64,000 bases of DNA from Tubiluchus corallicola (taxonomy: Eukaryota; Priapulida; Priapulimorpha; Priapulimorphida; Tubiluchidae): positions 115,848 through 179,847 of the forward strand of contig JAQGDQ010000465.1 in assembly GCA_030141605.1 (NCBI GenBank). Direction: 5' to 3'. The translations under genes and the position numbers were made by a program. The notes below the pieces were generated by a model. That model ran no database searches and was not told the DNA's origin. It saw nothing but the letters and a program-made list of their open reading frames with translations. Shown one piece after another: positions 56,201 to 64,000 of the stretch; within the stretch, counting starts at the first letter, position 1; each line of letters opens with the position of its first letter.

Positions 56201-59200
56201 GTTCACATGTAGAGAGCTCTCTTGCAACTGGTTGCACGAGTTGTCAGAAGATTAAGATGCGTTCACATGTAGAGAGCTCTCTTGCAACTGGTTGCACGCG
56301 TTGTCAGAAGATTAAGATGCGTTCACATGTAGAGAGCTCTCTTGCAACTGGTTGCACGTGTTGTCAGAAGATTAAGATGCGTTCACATGTAGAGAGCTCT
56401 CTTGCACCTGGTTGCACGAGTTGTCAGAAGATTAAGATGCGTTCACATGTAGAGAGCTCTCTTGCAACTGGTTGCACGAGTTGTCAGAAGATTAAGATGC
56501 GTTCACATGTAGAGAGTTCTCTTGCAGCTGGTTGCACGAGTTGTCAGAAGATTAAAATGCGTTCACATGTAAACAGCTCTCTTGCAACTGGTTGCACGAG
56601 TTGTCAGAAGATTAAAATGCGTTCACATGTAAACATCTCTTGCAACTGGTTGCACGAGTTGTCAGAAGATTAAGATGCGTTCACATGTAGAGAGCTCTCT
56701 TGCAACTGGTTGCACGAGTTGTCAGAAGATTAAGATGCGTTCACATGTAGAGAGCTCTCTTGCAACTGGTTGCACGAGTTGTCAGAAGATTAAGATGCGT
56801 TCACATGTAGAGAGTTCTCTTGCAGCTGGTTGCACGAGTTGTCAGAAGATTAAAATGCGTTCACATGTAAACAGCTCTCTTGCAACTGGTTGCACGAGTT
56901 GTCAGAAGATTAAAATGCGTTCACATGTAAACAGCTCTCTTGCAACTGGTTGCACGAGTTGTCAGAAGATTAAGATGCGTTCACATGTAAACAGCTCTCT
57001 TGCAACTGGTTGCACGAGTTGTCAGAAGATTAAGATGCGTTCACATGTAAACAGCTCTCTTGCAACTGGTTGCACGAGTTGTCAGAAGATTAAGATGCGT
57101 TCACATGTAAACAGCTCTCTTGCAACTGGTTGCACGAGTTGTCAGAAGATTAAGATGCGTTCACATGTAAACAGCTCTCTTGCAACTGGTTGCACGCCCT
57201 CTACATTTGAATGCGCCATCAGTCTTATAATGCATTTATAAACGTAATATTTACCTTAGTATCGCCAACCCAGCCAAACGCAGGGGCTAACCCAGCATAC
57301 AACGCTGATGGAACCAAGAAAATAAACCCAATTGTAGTAAAGGACAATCCAAACTGCAAAAATTGAAATTCAGCATAAAAAATTATTTCTGGTTCAGCCA
57401 GGTGAAAAGGAATACAAAACGTCATTTTACTAGGTGAAAGCAAAAATCAAAACGGCATAATTTTGATTTTTGAGAGAATACGTTCTAGACATACTTGAAA
57501 AATTACAAACTTTTAGAGTTAAGAAAACAACATAACTTTATTAAAATGTTTACATTAAAAAGTTAAAATCATGGCAAATGTTTCGACATGCTGCTGCTGT
57601 CATCATCAGTGGTAAATTTACAAACATTTATGTAGGCAGTTTATGTAGGCAGAGCCTATTATGCACTAATTAAGTAGTTAACAGAAATAAAATAGTTAAT
57701 GAATAAGCAGACCAGTAAAGAAATTGATACAGTAATTCAAGCACTGATTACGTGTTTACGAAAGCCAAACAGGTAATGATTAAGCAGACCTGTAGAAATG
57801 AAATTGATACAGTAACAAATAGCTAACTGTTTGAAAATAAAGTTTATGGAATTGAATAGTTTTGTACATTAAGAGAAAGTTTATTATAAGTACAGTTTTT
57901 AACTATAAATGTTTTTAAACGCCTGTAATAAAAATCAACTTAACAGATGGTTTGGAATGCAAGTCGGACCCTATGGTCAAATGGTGTGCTAGTGCACGTA
58001 AATATGTGTACGAACACTAAGTATTATGATACCTGAGGGAATTTTTTACAAAAACAGATAGAGATTTAAATTAATTCGCTTTAAAGAATATGAGTTATAA
58101 CTAGTTTAATATAATTCATTAATTAAGTTATAGTCGGGTGGTAAAGTTGAGGAGTTATAAATCGCATAAGTTTTAGGTCGATGATTACCTACAATAACAA
58201 ATTCAGATTAGCAGCATTAGCCCAATTCAAGAACTCATTCTCTGATCAGTTTCAATTTGAAACTAACCATAGAATAGCTAGAAAACTGTAGAAATTTGAA
58301 GAAACATAGTCCTTTACTTGACTTTTTCATGCTGGAAATTTACGCAAGCGCAAATTTAGAAAATATTGTACGATATTGAAAGTTAAAAAGGCAAAAAGTC
58401 AATAAATGGGAAATTTTCTAGGCATCGTAACGAAACCTGTAATAATTATTCCAGGTATTGTGTCTTGTTTCTCTTGGAAGGCTCGTAGAGAAAACCAGAA
58501 AAACTAGTTTATTAAGCGAGAATTCTACAACACAAAAGTATGAAGGAACGCGAAATGATTACACTAAACGTGAAAATCTGGAAAACGTTTAAGTGTATCT
58601 GAAAATACAAGTATATAAGAGAATGTGTAAGTGGCGTCAGCGTGAATAAGCGTGCATCTCTCTCAGTGGCCTGCTTTGCCTTATATAGCGTGCCCGAGAA
58701 GCTTCCGGAAGTTTTGTTCCAGAACATTCTACATGGTAAGATGATTATTTTAACGGAACATTCTACAATGTTCTATGCAATTCTAATAGACGCCAGCGAC
58801 CTCCACAACACCAGGAAAAGTTAGGAAAGTGATGCACGGTTAGCTAAACTGCACACACAGACAGTGAATTAACTAAAATTAAAAATAATTGATACCATGG
58901 CAAGATAGAGAGCTAATGTCGCCTCGAGAAAACCCAGTGACAGAGCTCCTCCTACAACATTGGAAGTCGCAATCAAAACCGACGGGATCAGCAACATACT
59001 TATGAAATTCTGGGAACCGCTTGATTGAGCATCTACAAAACACGGACAAGATCAATGACATTTTTGTGAAATTTTGGAAAACGTGGCTTGACTGAACATT
59101 TATAAAACACAGGATTAGTGACATCTCCGTGAAATTTCTCCACTGAGCGCTTACAGAACATGTTGATTACGACAAAAAGTATTAACGGAAAAATTTAAAA

Positions 59201-60148
59201 CTTGAATTAGCAACAGTACAATTTAACGTAACCAATTTAAGTACAAATTAACCATGAAAAGTACAGGTGAATAATTTGCACAGGTGTGTGCAATACAGGT
59301 ACAGGTACTGTACACACGTTTAAACTATGGAGGTCCCACAAAAAGTACATGCATTAATGGCAAAATCAAATGTCTTAAACTGCCTGCATCTGCCTGATTA
59401 TAAATGTAACTTTTGTTGCTTACAAAGTACATGTGCAGTTGTACACACTTAAAATTACATTAACCCTTTCATACCCGTTGTATCCCGTGGGATACGAGAA
59501 TATTTTCTGCCTTTAAAATTAATAAAATTTTAAAACTGATAGTTATTTGATCTGTTAATAGTTATTTTGATTTAAGCCAATAACAATAGACTAAAAATGG
59601 TGATAAAATGGTAAACTAGAAAATCTACATAGCATAAAAAACTGCGCAAGGTACAGTGCTTTAGACACGACTTTGTACAGATCAGCATAGCATGCATTCT
59701 AAATGTCTTAAATACTTTAAAAAATTATCAGCAGTTGCAAAATGAAGCAGATTTTTTGCTTCCATTGAATCCCAATGTATCCCGTGGGATAGAGGCTATA
59801 TTTAGCACGCGGGCGCAGGTAGAAAAAAATAATTATTATGTGTAAACAAGATGGACATACTGAACAAAAGCATGAAGCCAAAAAATTTTTTCTTATTAAA
59901 AAATAATTTGGGACTGAAAGGGTTAATTTCAAATTTATTTATTAGATGATAGTACAATTTTCTCCGTCTAGCTTAAGGTCAGATATTGCAGTTTTGCTAA
60001 TCACAATTCGTCACTAAGAACTTCTGTTACAAAAAGCATATAAAGCATCACTCTTACCTAACCTATTAGGTAAACACACATAGTTGAAGAACGCACCGAC
60101 GAACAGGAAAAAACCCATAACAGCGAACGGTAACACAAACCCACCAAC
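49986..60148 (-). CDS. SLC18B1: SLC18B1-like vesicular polyamine transporter (MFS), C-terminal eight exons
   Basis: The exons on the minus strand are 60148-60058, 59032-58896, 57353-57255, 55653-55559, 53775-53680, 52695-52621, 50879-50786 and 50246-49986. They total 948 nt (315 codons plus stop), in phase at every junction. Blocks matching SLC18B1 include VGGFVLPFAVMG, LSLGFLEATLALYLAM, VPSALYAGLAPAFGWVGDTK, FIGPSPIFNIDGQ, NGYPDDFETYGLVAGLF and GPSIGGIMYDTIGFPWAA. They run in the same order and with similar spacing. SLC18B1 is a proton-driven vesicular transporter of spermine and spermidine in the 12-span major facilitator fold; this part covers roughly spans 6-12. The C-terminal cytosolic tail is longer than the human one and acidic/Ser-rich. 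The N-terminal half is not in the window and should lie beyond 64000. Substrate is inferred from family only. Confidence 0.92.
50786..50879 (-). CDS. SLC18B1: SLC18B1-like exon (AFTGPSIGGIMYDTIGFPWA)
   Basis: This 94-nt exon lies between TTTTAG and GTAAGT. It encodes AFTGPSIGGIMYDTIGFPWA and ATVIAAYQLFV, the conserved GPxxGG motif of the last third of SLC18 transporters. Confidence 0.92.
51010..51597. repeat. 45-bp minisatellite, about 13 copies
   Basis: The unit is GTAAGTAGCCTTGGCTCTTT then ACGGTTTTAACCGTAATG and TTTTACT. ACGGTTTTAACCGT is a near-palindrome, and every unit has a GTAAGTA on the plus strand (antisense to the gene). It lies in the SLC18B1-like intron 52620-50880. Confidence 0.93.
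51795..52487. repeat. 56-bp minisatellite, about 12 copies
   Basis: The unit is TTGCAACTTTACTCTCGGGG, AGAAGTTGCGCAACAAGTTG and CCAAGCCGTTCACGCG. TTGC..GCAA elements make each unit partly self-complementary. Same intron as the 45-bp array. It is open in all three forward frames, with no evidence of coding. Confidence 0.94.
52621..52695 (-). CDS. SLC18B1: SLC18B1-like exon (WNGYPDDFETYGLVAGLFHS)
   Basis: This 75-nt exon lies between TTTCAG and GTAAGC. It encodes WNGYPDDFETYGLVAGLFHS and CVAL, matching human ENGFEEGLSTLGLVSGLFSA. Phase 2 at both ends. Confidence 0.91.
53320..53590 (-). repeat. Dispersed family B, copy 6
   Basis: Reverse partial copy in an SLC18B1-like intron. It carries GTGCTACGTCACAAATGAAC, CATCTAACTAACAAATGGCG and AAAAATTGGGTCCTGTTCCC. 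Confidence 0.7.
53680..53775 (-). CDS. SLC18B1: SLC18B1-like exon (QLWVVIICLVMQGLSLGGQL)
   Basis: This 96-nt exon lies between CCTTCCAG and GTAAGA. It encodes QLWVVIICLVMQGLSLGGQL and VPAMLDMLTAA, aligning with human QLWLLVLILVVSGLSAGMSI. Confidence 0.91.
53869..54278. mobile_element. hAT-like non-autonomous element with 8-bp duplication AGTTACAA
   Basis: AGTTACAA flanks both ends exactly (53861-53868 and 54279-54286). The ends CAGGGGTGAGCAGACT and AATTTGCACACCCCTG are inverted repeats. Subterminal GCGGCCCGCGGGCC is typical of a hAT family widespread in animals. 410 bp, no transposase. In an SLC18B1-like intron. Confidence 0.88.
54495..55000 (-). repeat. Dispersed family B, copy 7 (most complete)
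   Basis: Reverse, apparently full-length copy in the SLC18B1-like intron. It runs from GACGACATCACAAACTAACA to AAGATTGGGTCCAGTTTTCC. It is useful as the reference for the other copies. Confidence 0.75.
55559..55653 (-). CDS. SLC18B1: SLC18B1-like exon (GRCKVLMAIATTFNM ...)
   Basis: This 95-nt exon lies between TTTGCCAG and GTAAGC. It encodes GRCKVLMAIATTFNMLAFVF and IGPSPIFNIDG. Its acceptor and first 29 bases are repeated three more times upstream in a 91-bp array. Confidence 0.91.
55625..55969. repeat. 91-bp tandem repeat spanning an exon's 3' splice site, four copies
   Basis: Copy 1 includes the acceptor and the first 29 bases of the SLC18B1-like exon 55653-55559. Three more copies lie upstream in the transcript, each keeping an AG acceptor (one CTAG instead of CCAG). 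The intronic part is AATACAAAAATACAATAATG plus AAACAAAATTATTGC. Confidence 0.92.
56125..57196. repeat. 60-bp minisatellite, 18 copies
   Basis: The unit is CAGAAGATTAAGATGCGTTC, ACATGTAGAGAGCTCTCTTG and CAACTGGTTGCACGAGTTGT. One unit is 58 bp (near 56630). As 60 is a multiple of three, the plus strand shows a 20-residue repeat frame, but it is antisense to the gene, broken by the 58-bp unit and intronic. Confidence 0.95.
57255..57353 (-). CDS. SLC18B1: SLC18B1-like exon (FGLSFTTIGFIFLVPSALYA)
   Basis: This 99-nt phase-0 exon lies between TTTTTGCAG and GTAAAT. It encodes FGLSFTTIGFIFLVPSALYA and GLAPAFGWVGDTK. The end G-x-x-G-D-x-K fits the cytosolic MFS loop between spans 8 and 9. Confidence 0.91.
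57354..58895. other. SLC18B1-like intron
   Basis: AT-rich. Holds only the Penelope-like signature near 57.58 kb. 60149-60835 is also intron without recognisable exons; the missing N-terminal exons were not found up to 64000. Confidence 0.4.
57555..57612 (-). other. Penelope-like retroelement 3' signature / hammerhead-like core
   Basis: The minus strand reads CTGATGATGACAGCAGCAGC then ATGTCGAAACATTTGCC. CUGAUGA and GAAAC around a GACA/UGUC stem resemble the hammerhead ribozyme core found in Penelope-like elements and retrozymes, with one extra U. No reverse transcriptase was recognised nearby, and a proper NUH cleavage site is not evident. Confidence 0.3.
58896..59032 (-). CDS. SLC18B1: SLC18B1-like exon (linker and span with GFLEATLALYLAM)
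   Basis: The acceptor GTTTTGTAG at 59033-59034 gives AQSSGSQNFIS, then MLLIPSVLIATSNVVGGALS and LGFLEATLALYLAM, ending at GTATCA in phase 0. A nearer AG at 59010 was rejected because it breaks phase. The acceptor and exon edge recur in two diverged copies just upstream. Confidence 0.87.
58985..59162. repeat. About 66-bp diverged tandem repeat over an exon's 3' splice site
   Basis: The acceptor and edge of the SLC18B1-like exon (TGTTTTGTAGATGCTCAATC ... AATTTCATAAGTATGTTGC on the minus strand) has two upstream relatives, with TGTTTTATAA and TGTTCTGTAA at the acceptor position and AAATTTCAC.. ATGTC in the exon part. Confidence 0.75.
59464..59922. mobile_element. piggyBac-like non-autonomous element, copy 3 (inverted)
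   Basis: 459 bp, inverted relative to copies 1 and 2, flanked by TTAA (59460-59463 and 59923-59926). It lies in an SLC18B1-like intron. Confidence 0.83.
60058..60148 (-). CDS. SLC18B1: SLC18B1-like exon (VGGFVLPFAVMG ... CLPNRL)
   Basis: It lies between TTTTGCAG and GTAAGA and encodes VGGFVLPFAVMGFFLFVGAF and NYVCLPNRL, a membrane span ending at a loop as in human GGF...LPNYE. Donor 60057 (phase 1) was chosen over a nearer GT at 60062 because only it joins the next exon. Confidence 0.88.
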
Positions 60149-60835
60149 CTGCAAAACACACGAGTAGCACAGAATGCTAACAAAACCTGTAAGACACAAA
60201 CTACTAAATCATAGCCACTACGGCAGCAGCAAGTACCGCACATCTGCGCATATTTCATGCCAGGAGGACACATTTTTTGCATCTGTTTGATATAGTTTAT
60301 GTTTGCTATCCAAACTACAATTTTTCTTTTTCTACATTTTTCCTCCTTCTTTATAAACCAAATTTAACTTTTAACTTTGTGAAAATATAGCAACTTAAAA
60401 ACACAAAAATATGATACGAGATGTTGATGTGATTTGTTTTCGTTTACAGACAGGCTGAAAACTTCTTAGCTGCAAAATCGCGCGAAGAAAAGCGTAGACA
60501 AGAAGTACAAAGAAACAGAAAACGAAGAATTCGGAAATGTTCAGGTTGCAGAATCGAATACATGTAAAAAAGAACAGGAAAAAAGACACAGGAAGAAAGA
60601 AATACCCCTAACCCTAAAACCTGAACAAAACATGATTCAAAACGTGATTTTTTTACACATACATGTAACGCCATCAAATAGTGTTGTCAATATATACTAG
60701 TCATGTATTGCCAATTATTAACTGATCTAAAATATCTTCTGTTTTATTACTTTAATTGTTTATGATACTTAAAAAGATTTTGACTGACTTCAATATTTTT
60801 ATTTGATTACATCACTTTCTTTCCTAGCCAACATT

Positions 60836-63510
60836 GTGAGTTTTTTCTGTGACTTTCCCCCTGTGACTTCATTGTGAGTTTTTTCTGTGACTTTTCCCCT
60901 GTGACTTCATTGTGAGTTTTTTCTGTGACTTTTCCCCTGTGACTTCATTGTGAGTTTTTTCTGTGACTTTTCACCTGTGACTTCATTGTGAGTTTTTTCT
61001 GTGACTTTTCACCTGTGACTTCATTGTGAGTTTTTTCTGTGACTTTTCCCCTGTGACTTCATTGCGAGTTTTTTCTGTGACTTTTCCCCTGTGACTTCAT
61101 TGTGAGTTTTTTCTGTGACTTTTCCCCTGTGACTTCATTGTGAGTTTTTTCTGTGACTTTTCACCTGTGACTTCATTGTGAGTTTTTTCTGTGACTTTTC
61201 CCCTGTGACTTCATTGCGAGTTTTTTCTGTGACTTTTCCCCTGTGACTTCATTGTGAGTTTTTTCTGTGACTTTTCCCCTGTAACTGTTTTATCTGTGAG
61301 TTTTTTCTGTGACTTTTCCCCTGTAACTTCATTGGAGTTTTTTCTGTGACTTTTCCCCTGTAACTTCATTGTGAGTTTTTTCTGTGACTTTTCCCCTGTA
61401 ACTTCATTGTGAGTTTTTTCTGTGACTTTTCCCCTGTAACTTCATTGTGAGTTTTTTCTGTGACTTTTCCCCTGTAACTTCATTGTGTTTTTTCTGTGAC
61501 TTTTCCCCTGTAACTTCATTGCGAGTTTTTTCTGTGACTTTTCCCCTGTAACTTCATTGTGAGTTTTTTCTGTGACTTTTCCCCTGTGACTTCATTGTGA
61601 GTTTTTTCTGTGACTTTTCCCCCGTAACTTCATTGCGAGTTTTTTCTGTGACTTTTCCCCTGTAACTGTTTTATCTGTGACTTTTTTTCTGTGACTTTTC
61701 CCCTGTAACTGTTTTATCTGTAACTTTTCCCCTGTAACTGTTTTATCTGTGACTTTTCCCCTGTGACTTCATTGTGTTTTTTCTGTGACTTTTCCCCGTG
61801 ACTTCATTGTGAGTTTTTTCTGTGACTTTTCCATGTGACTTCATTGTTGTTTTTTCTGTGACTTTTCCCCTGTGACTTCATTGCGAGTTTTTTCTGTGAC
61901 TTTTCCCCTGTGACTTTATTGTGATTTTTTTCTGTGACCTTTCCCCTGTAATTGTGAGTTTTTTCTGTGCCTTTTCCCCTGTAACTGTTCTATCTGTGAT
62001 TTTTTTCTGTGACTTTTCCCTGTAACTTCATTGTGAGTTTTTTCTGTGACTTTTCCCCTGTAACTTCATTGTGAGTTTTTTCTGTGACTTTTCCCCTGTA
62101 ACTTTATTGTGTTTTTTCTGTGACTTTTCCCCTGTAACTTCATTGTGAGTTTTATCTGTGACTTTCCCCTGTAACTTCATTGAGTTTTTTCTGTGACCTT
62201 TCCCCTGTAACTTCATTGTGAGTTTTTTCTGTGACTTTCCCCTGTAACTTCATTGAGTTTTTTCTGTGACTTTTCCCCTGTAACTGTTTCACTGTGAGTT
62301 TTTTCTGTGACTTTTCCCCTGTGACTTCATTGCGAGTTTTTTCTGTGAGTTTTCCCCCGTGACTTCATTGAGTTTTTTCTGTGACTTTTCCCCTTTGACT
62401 TCATTGTGAGTTTTTTCTGTGACTTTCCCCTGTGACTTCATTGAGTTTTTTCTGTGAGTTTTCCCCTGTGACTTCATTGTGAGCCTTTTCTGTGACTTTT
62501 TCCCCTGTGACTTCATTGTGAGCCTTTTCTGTGACTTTTCCCCTGTGACTTCATTGTGAGCCTTTTCTGTGACTTTTCCCCTGTGACTTCATTGTGAGCC
62601 TTTTCTGTGACTTTTCCCCTGTGACTTCATTGTGAGCCTTTTCTGTGACTTTTCCCCTGTGACTTCATTGTGAGTTTTTTCTGTGACTTTTCACCTGTGA
62701 CTTCATTGTGTTTTTTCTGTGACTTTTCCCCTGTGACTTCATTGTGAGTTTTTTCTGTGACTTTCCCCTGTGACTTCATTGAGTTTTTTCTGTGAGTTTT
62801 CCCCTGTGACTTCATTGTGAGTTTTTTCTGTGACTTTCCCCTGTGACTTCATTGAGTTTTTTCTGTGAGTTTTCCCCTGTGACTTCACTGTGAGTTTTTT
62901 CTGTGACTTTTCCCCTGTGACTTCATTGCGAGTTTTTTCTGTGAGTTTTCCCCCGTGACTTCATTGAGTTTTTTCTGTGACTTTTCCCCTTTGACTTCAT
63001 TGTGAGTTTTTTCTGTGACTTTCCCCTGTGACTTCATTGAGTTTTTTCTGTGAGTTTTCCCCTGTGACTTCATTGTGAGCCTTTTCTGTGACTTTTTCCC
63101 CTGTGACTTCATTGTGAGCCTTTTCTGTGACTTTTCCCCTGTGACTTCATTGTGAGCCTTTTCTGTGACTTTTCCCCTGTGACTTCATTGTGAGCCTTTT
63201 CTGTGACTTTTCCCCTGTGACTTCATTGTGAGCCTTTTCTGTGACTTTTCCCCTGTAACTGTTTTATCTGTGACTTTTCCTCTGTAACTGTTTTATCTGT
63301 GATTTTTTCTGTGACTTTTCCCCTGTAACTTCATTGTGAGTTTTTACTGTGACTTTTCCCCTGTGACTTCATTGTGAGTTTTTACTGTGACTTTTCCCCT
63401 GTGACTTCATTGTGAGTATTTTCTGTGACTTTTCCCCCCGTGACTTCATTGTGAGTTTTTTCTGTGACTTTTCCCCTGTGACTTCATTGTGAGTTTTTTC
63501 TGTGACTTCA
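60836..63510. repeat. 38-bp minisatellite, about 70 copies
   Basis: The unit is TTGTGAGTTTTTTCTGTGAC and TTTTCCCCTGTGACTTCA, with TAACTT, GAGCC and shortened variants. Segments 62282-62640 and 62878-63236 are near-identical, 596 bp apart. It lies upstream of the first visible SLC18B1-like exon, so presumably in an intron. Confidence 0.95.
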
Positions 63511-63531
63511 TTACCTTGTCCATATAAACAA

Positions 63532-64000
63532 TGTGTGTGCTTGCAAACCAAAGCCGTCCATAAATCAGCATAGTTAAAACTACGTTATGATGGTTCAATG
63601 TAGAATGCACCAAAAATATGGTCAATACAAATACTAAATATATATTGGAGTTTTATATTCTAGCTTCAAATTATCAAGAAAATGTTCAAAAAATACTAAA
63701 AATCTAATCCCATACTCATTTCTCTGGGTAGAAACTAGTAATGCAATTGTAAAAAAACTTGTATTTTCAATCTCCGACAGTAGCTCATGGCAGCAGTTAT
63801 TTTGCTTCACGTTTTTTCTGTTGCCAAGCCCAGATCTTCATCAGGAAGAGCCATCTACTGGATTTAAACAGAACTTCAATGTGTTTGCGATTGCCAAGTG
63901 TTTTGTAGAAACGAGACAAAAAACAATGGCTGACTTTAATAGCGATTTTCTCAAGGTTATGTTTTTCAGTGCACGGCCTGCACCTCAGCTTCAATGTGGA
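63532..64000 (+). mobile_element. Dispersed family A element, copy 4 (cut by window end)
   Basis: It begins TGTGTGTGCTTGCAAACCAA directly after the 38-bp array and runs to the last base. The interior matches copy 1 through TTTTTCAGTGCACGGCCTGC. Confidence 0.72.

Noticed and set aside
56083-57241. 20-residue-repeat protein frames
   Set aside because: 60-bp minisatellite. Regular period is expected from the unit length; it is broken by a 58-bp unit and antisense to the gene.
59009-59010. Nearer 3' splice site for the SLC18B1-like exon (AG at 59010-59011)
   Set aside because: It gives phase 0, incompatible with the phase-1 end of the upstream exon; acceptor at 59033 fits phase and linker length.
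59717-59932. 71-codon minus-strand frame and its near-duplicate at 43026-43295
   Set aside because: Both lie in copies of the piggyBac-like non-autonomous element.
60836-63510. Possible CRISPR array (regular 38-bp periodicity)
   Set aside because: Repeats are contiguous without unique spacers, in an intron-bearing animal genome with no cas genes.
62028-63551. Lys/Ser-rich minus-strand frames
   Set aside because: Translation of the 38-bp array. They are on the gene's strand but lack splice context and conservation.

Overview
This window is nuclear DNA of an animal. It is AT-rich, its genes are split by GT-AG introns, and coding sequence makes up only about 5% of it. I could not find a marker that fixes the species. 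Interstitial TTAGGG-type repeats argue against an insect (TTAGG telomeres). The three genes are conserved across metazoans, and an invertebrate deuterostome such as a tunicate is a guess rather than a result.

Three multi-exon genes can be assembled by splice phase. (1) Plus strand, 1723-11757: the last seven coding exons of phosphatidylserine synthase 1 (PTDSS1); its 5' part lies before base 1. (2) Minus strand, 41278-18367: a complete seven-exon gene (534 codons plus stop) for the ZNF395/ZNF704/SLC2A4RG (insect Glut4EF) transcription factor family. It has the N-terminal family domain, a [13 protein letters not shown] motif, one C2H2 finger and a C-terminal C-clamp. It converges on PTDSS1. 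(3) Minus strand, 60148-49986: the last eight coding exons of an SLC18B1-type transporter of the major facilitator superfamily (vesicular polyamine transporter); its 5' part lies beyond base 64000. The three genes act in unrelated processes: membrane phospholipid synthesis, transcription and vesicular transport. I see no operon-like logic.

Everything else is intron or intergenic DNA dominated by young repeats. Minisatellite arrays have units of 23, 24, 38, 41, 45, 53, 55, 56, 60 and 91 bp. Non-autonomous DNA transposons include three hAT-like elements with exact 8-bp target duplications, three piggyBac-like elements in TTAA, one pogo/Tigger-like element in TA, a foldback element and a 180-bp hairpin element. 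There are also two related solo-LTR-like elements, four fragments of LINE reverse-transcriptase C-termini, tRNA-derived SINE copies, and two unassigned dispersed families (called A and B here) with four and seven copies.

The most interesting observations are these. A minisatellite has been amplified from LINE coding sequence. Two exons of the SLC18B1-like gene have their 3' splice site and exon edge tandemly duplicated. A solo LTR sits about 25 bp from a splice donor. The 91-bp and 56-bp arrays are open in all three forward frames although they are intronic. A 0.7-kb telomere-like array lies in an intron. No prokaryotic-type system, CRISPR array or new gene cluster is present, and most long reading frames here are by-products of tandem repeats.
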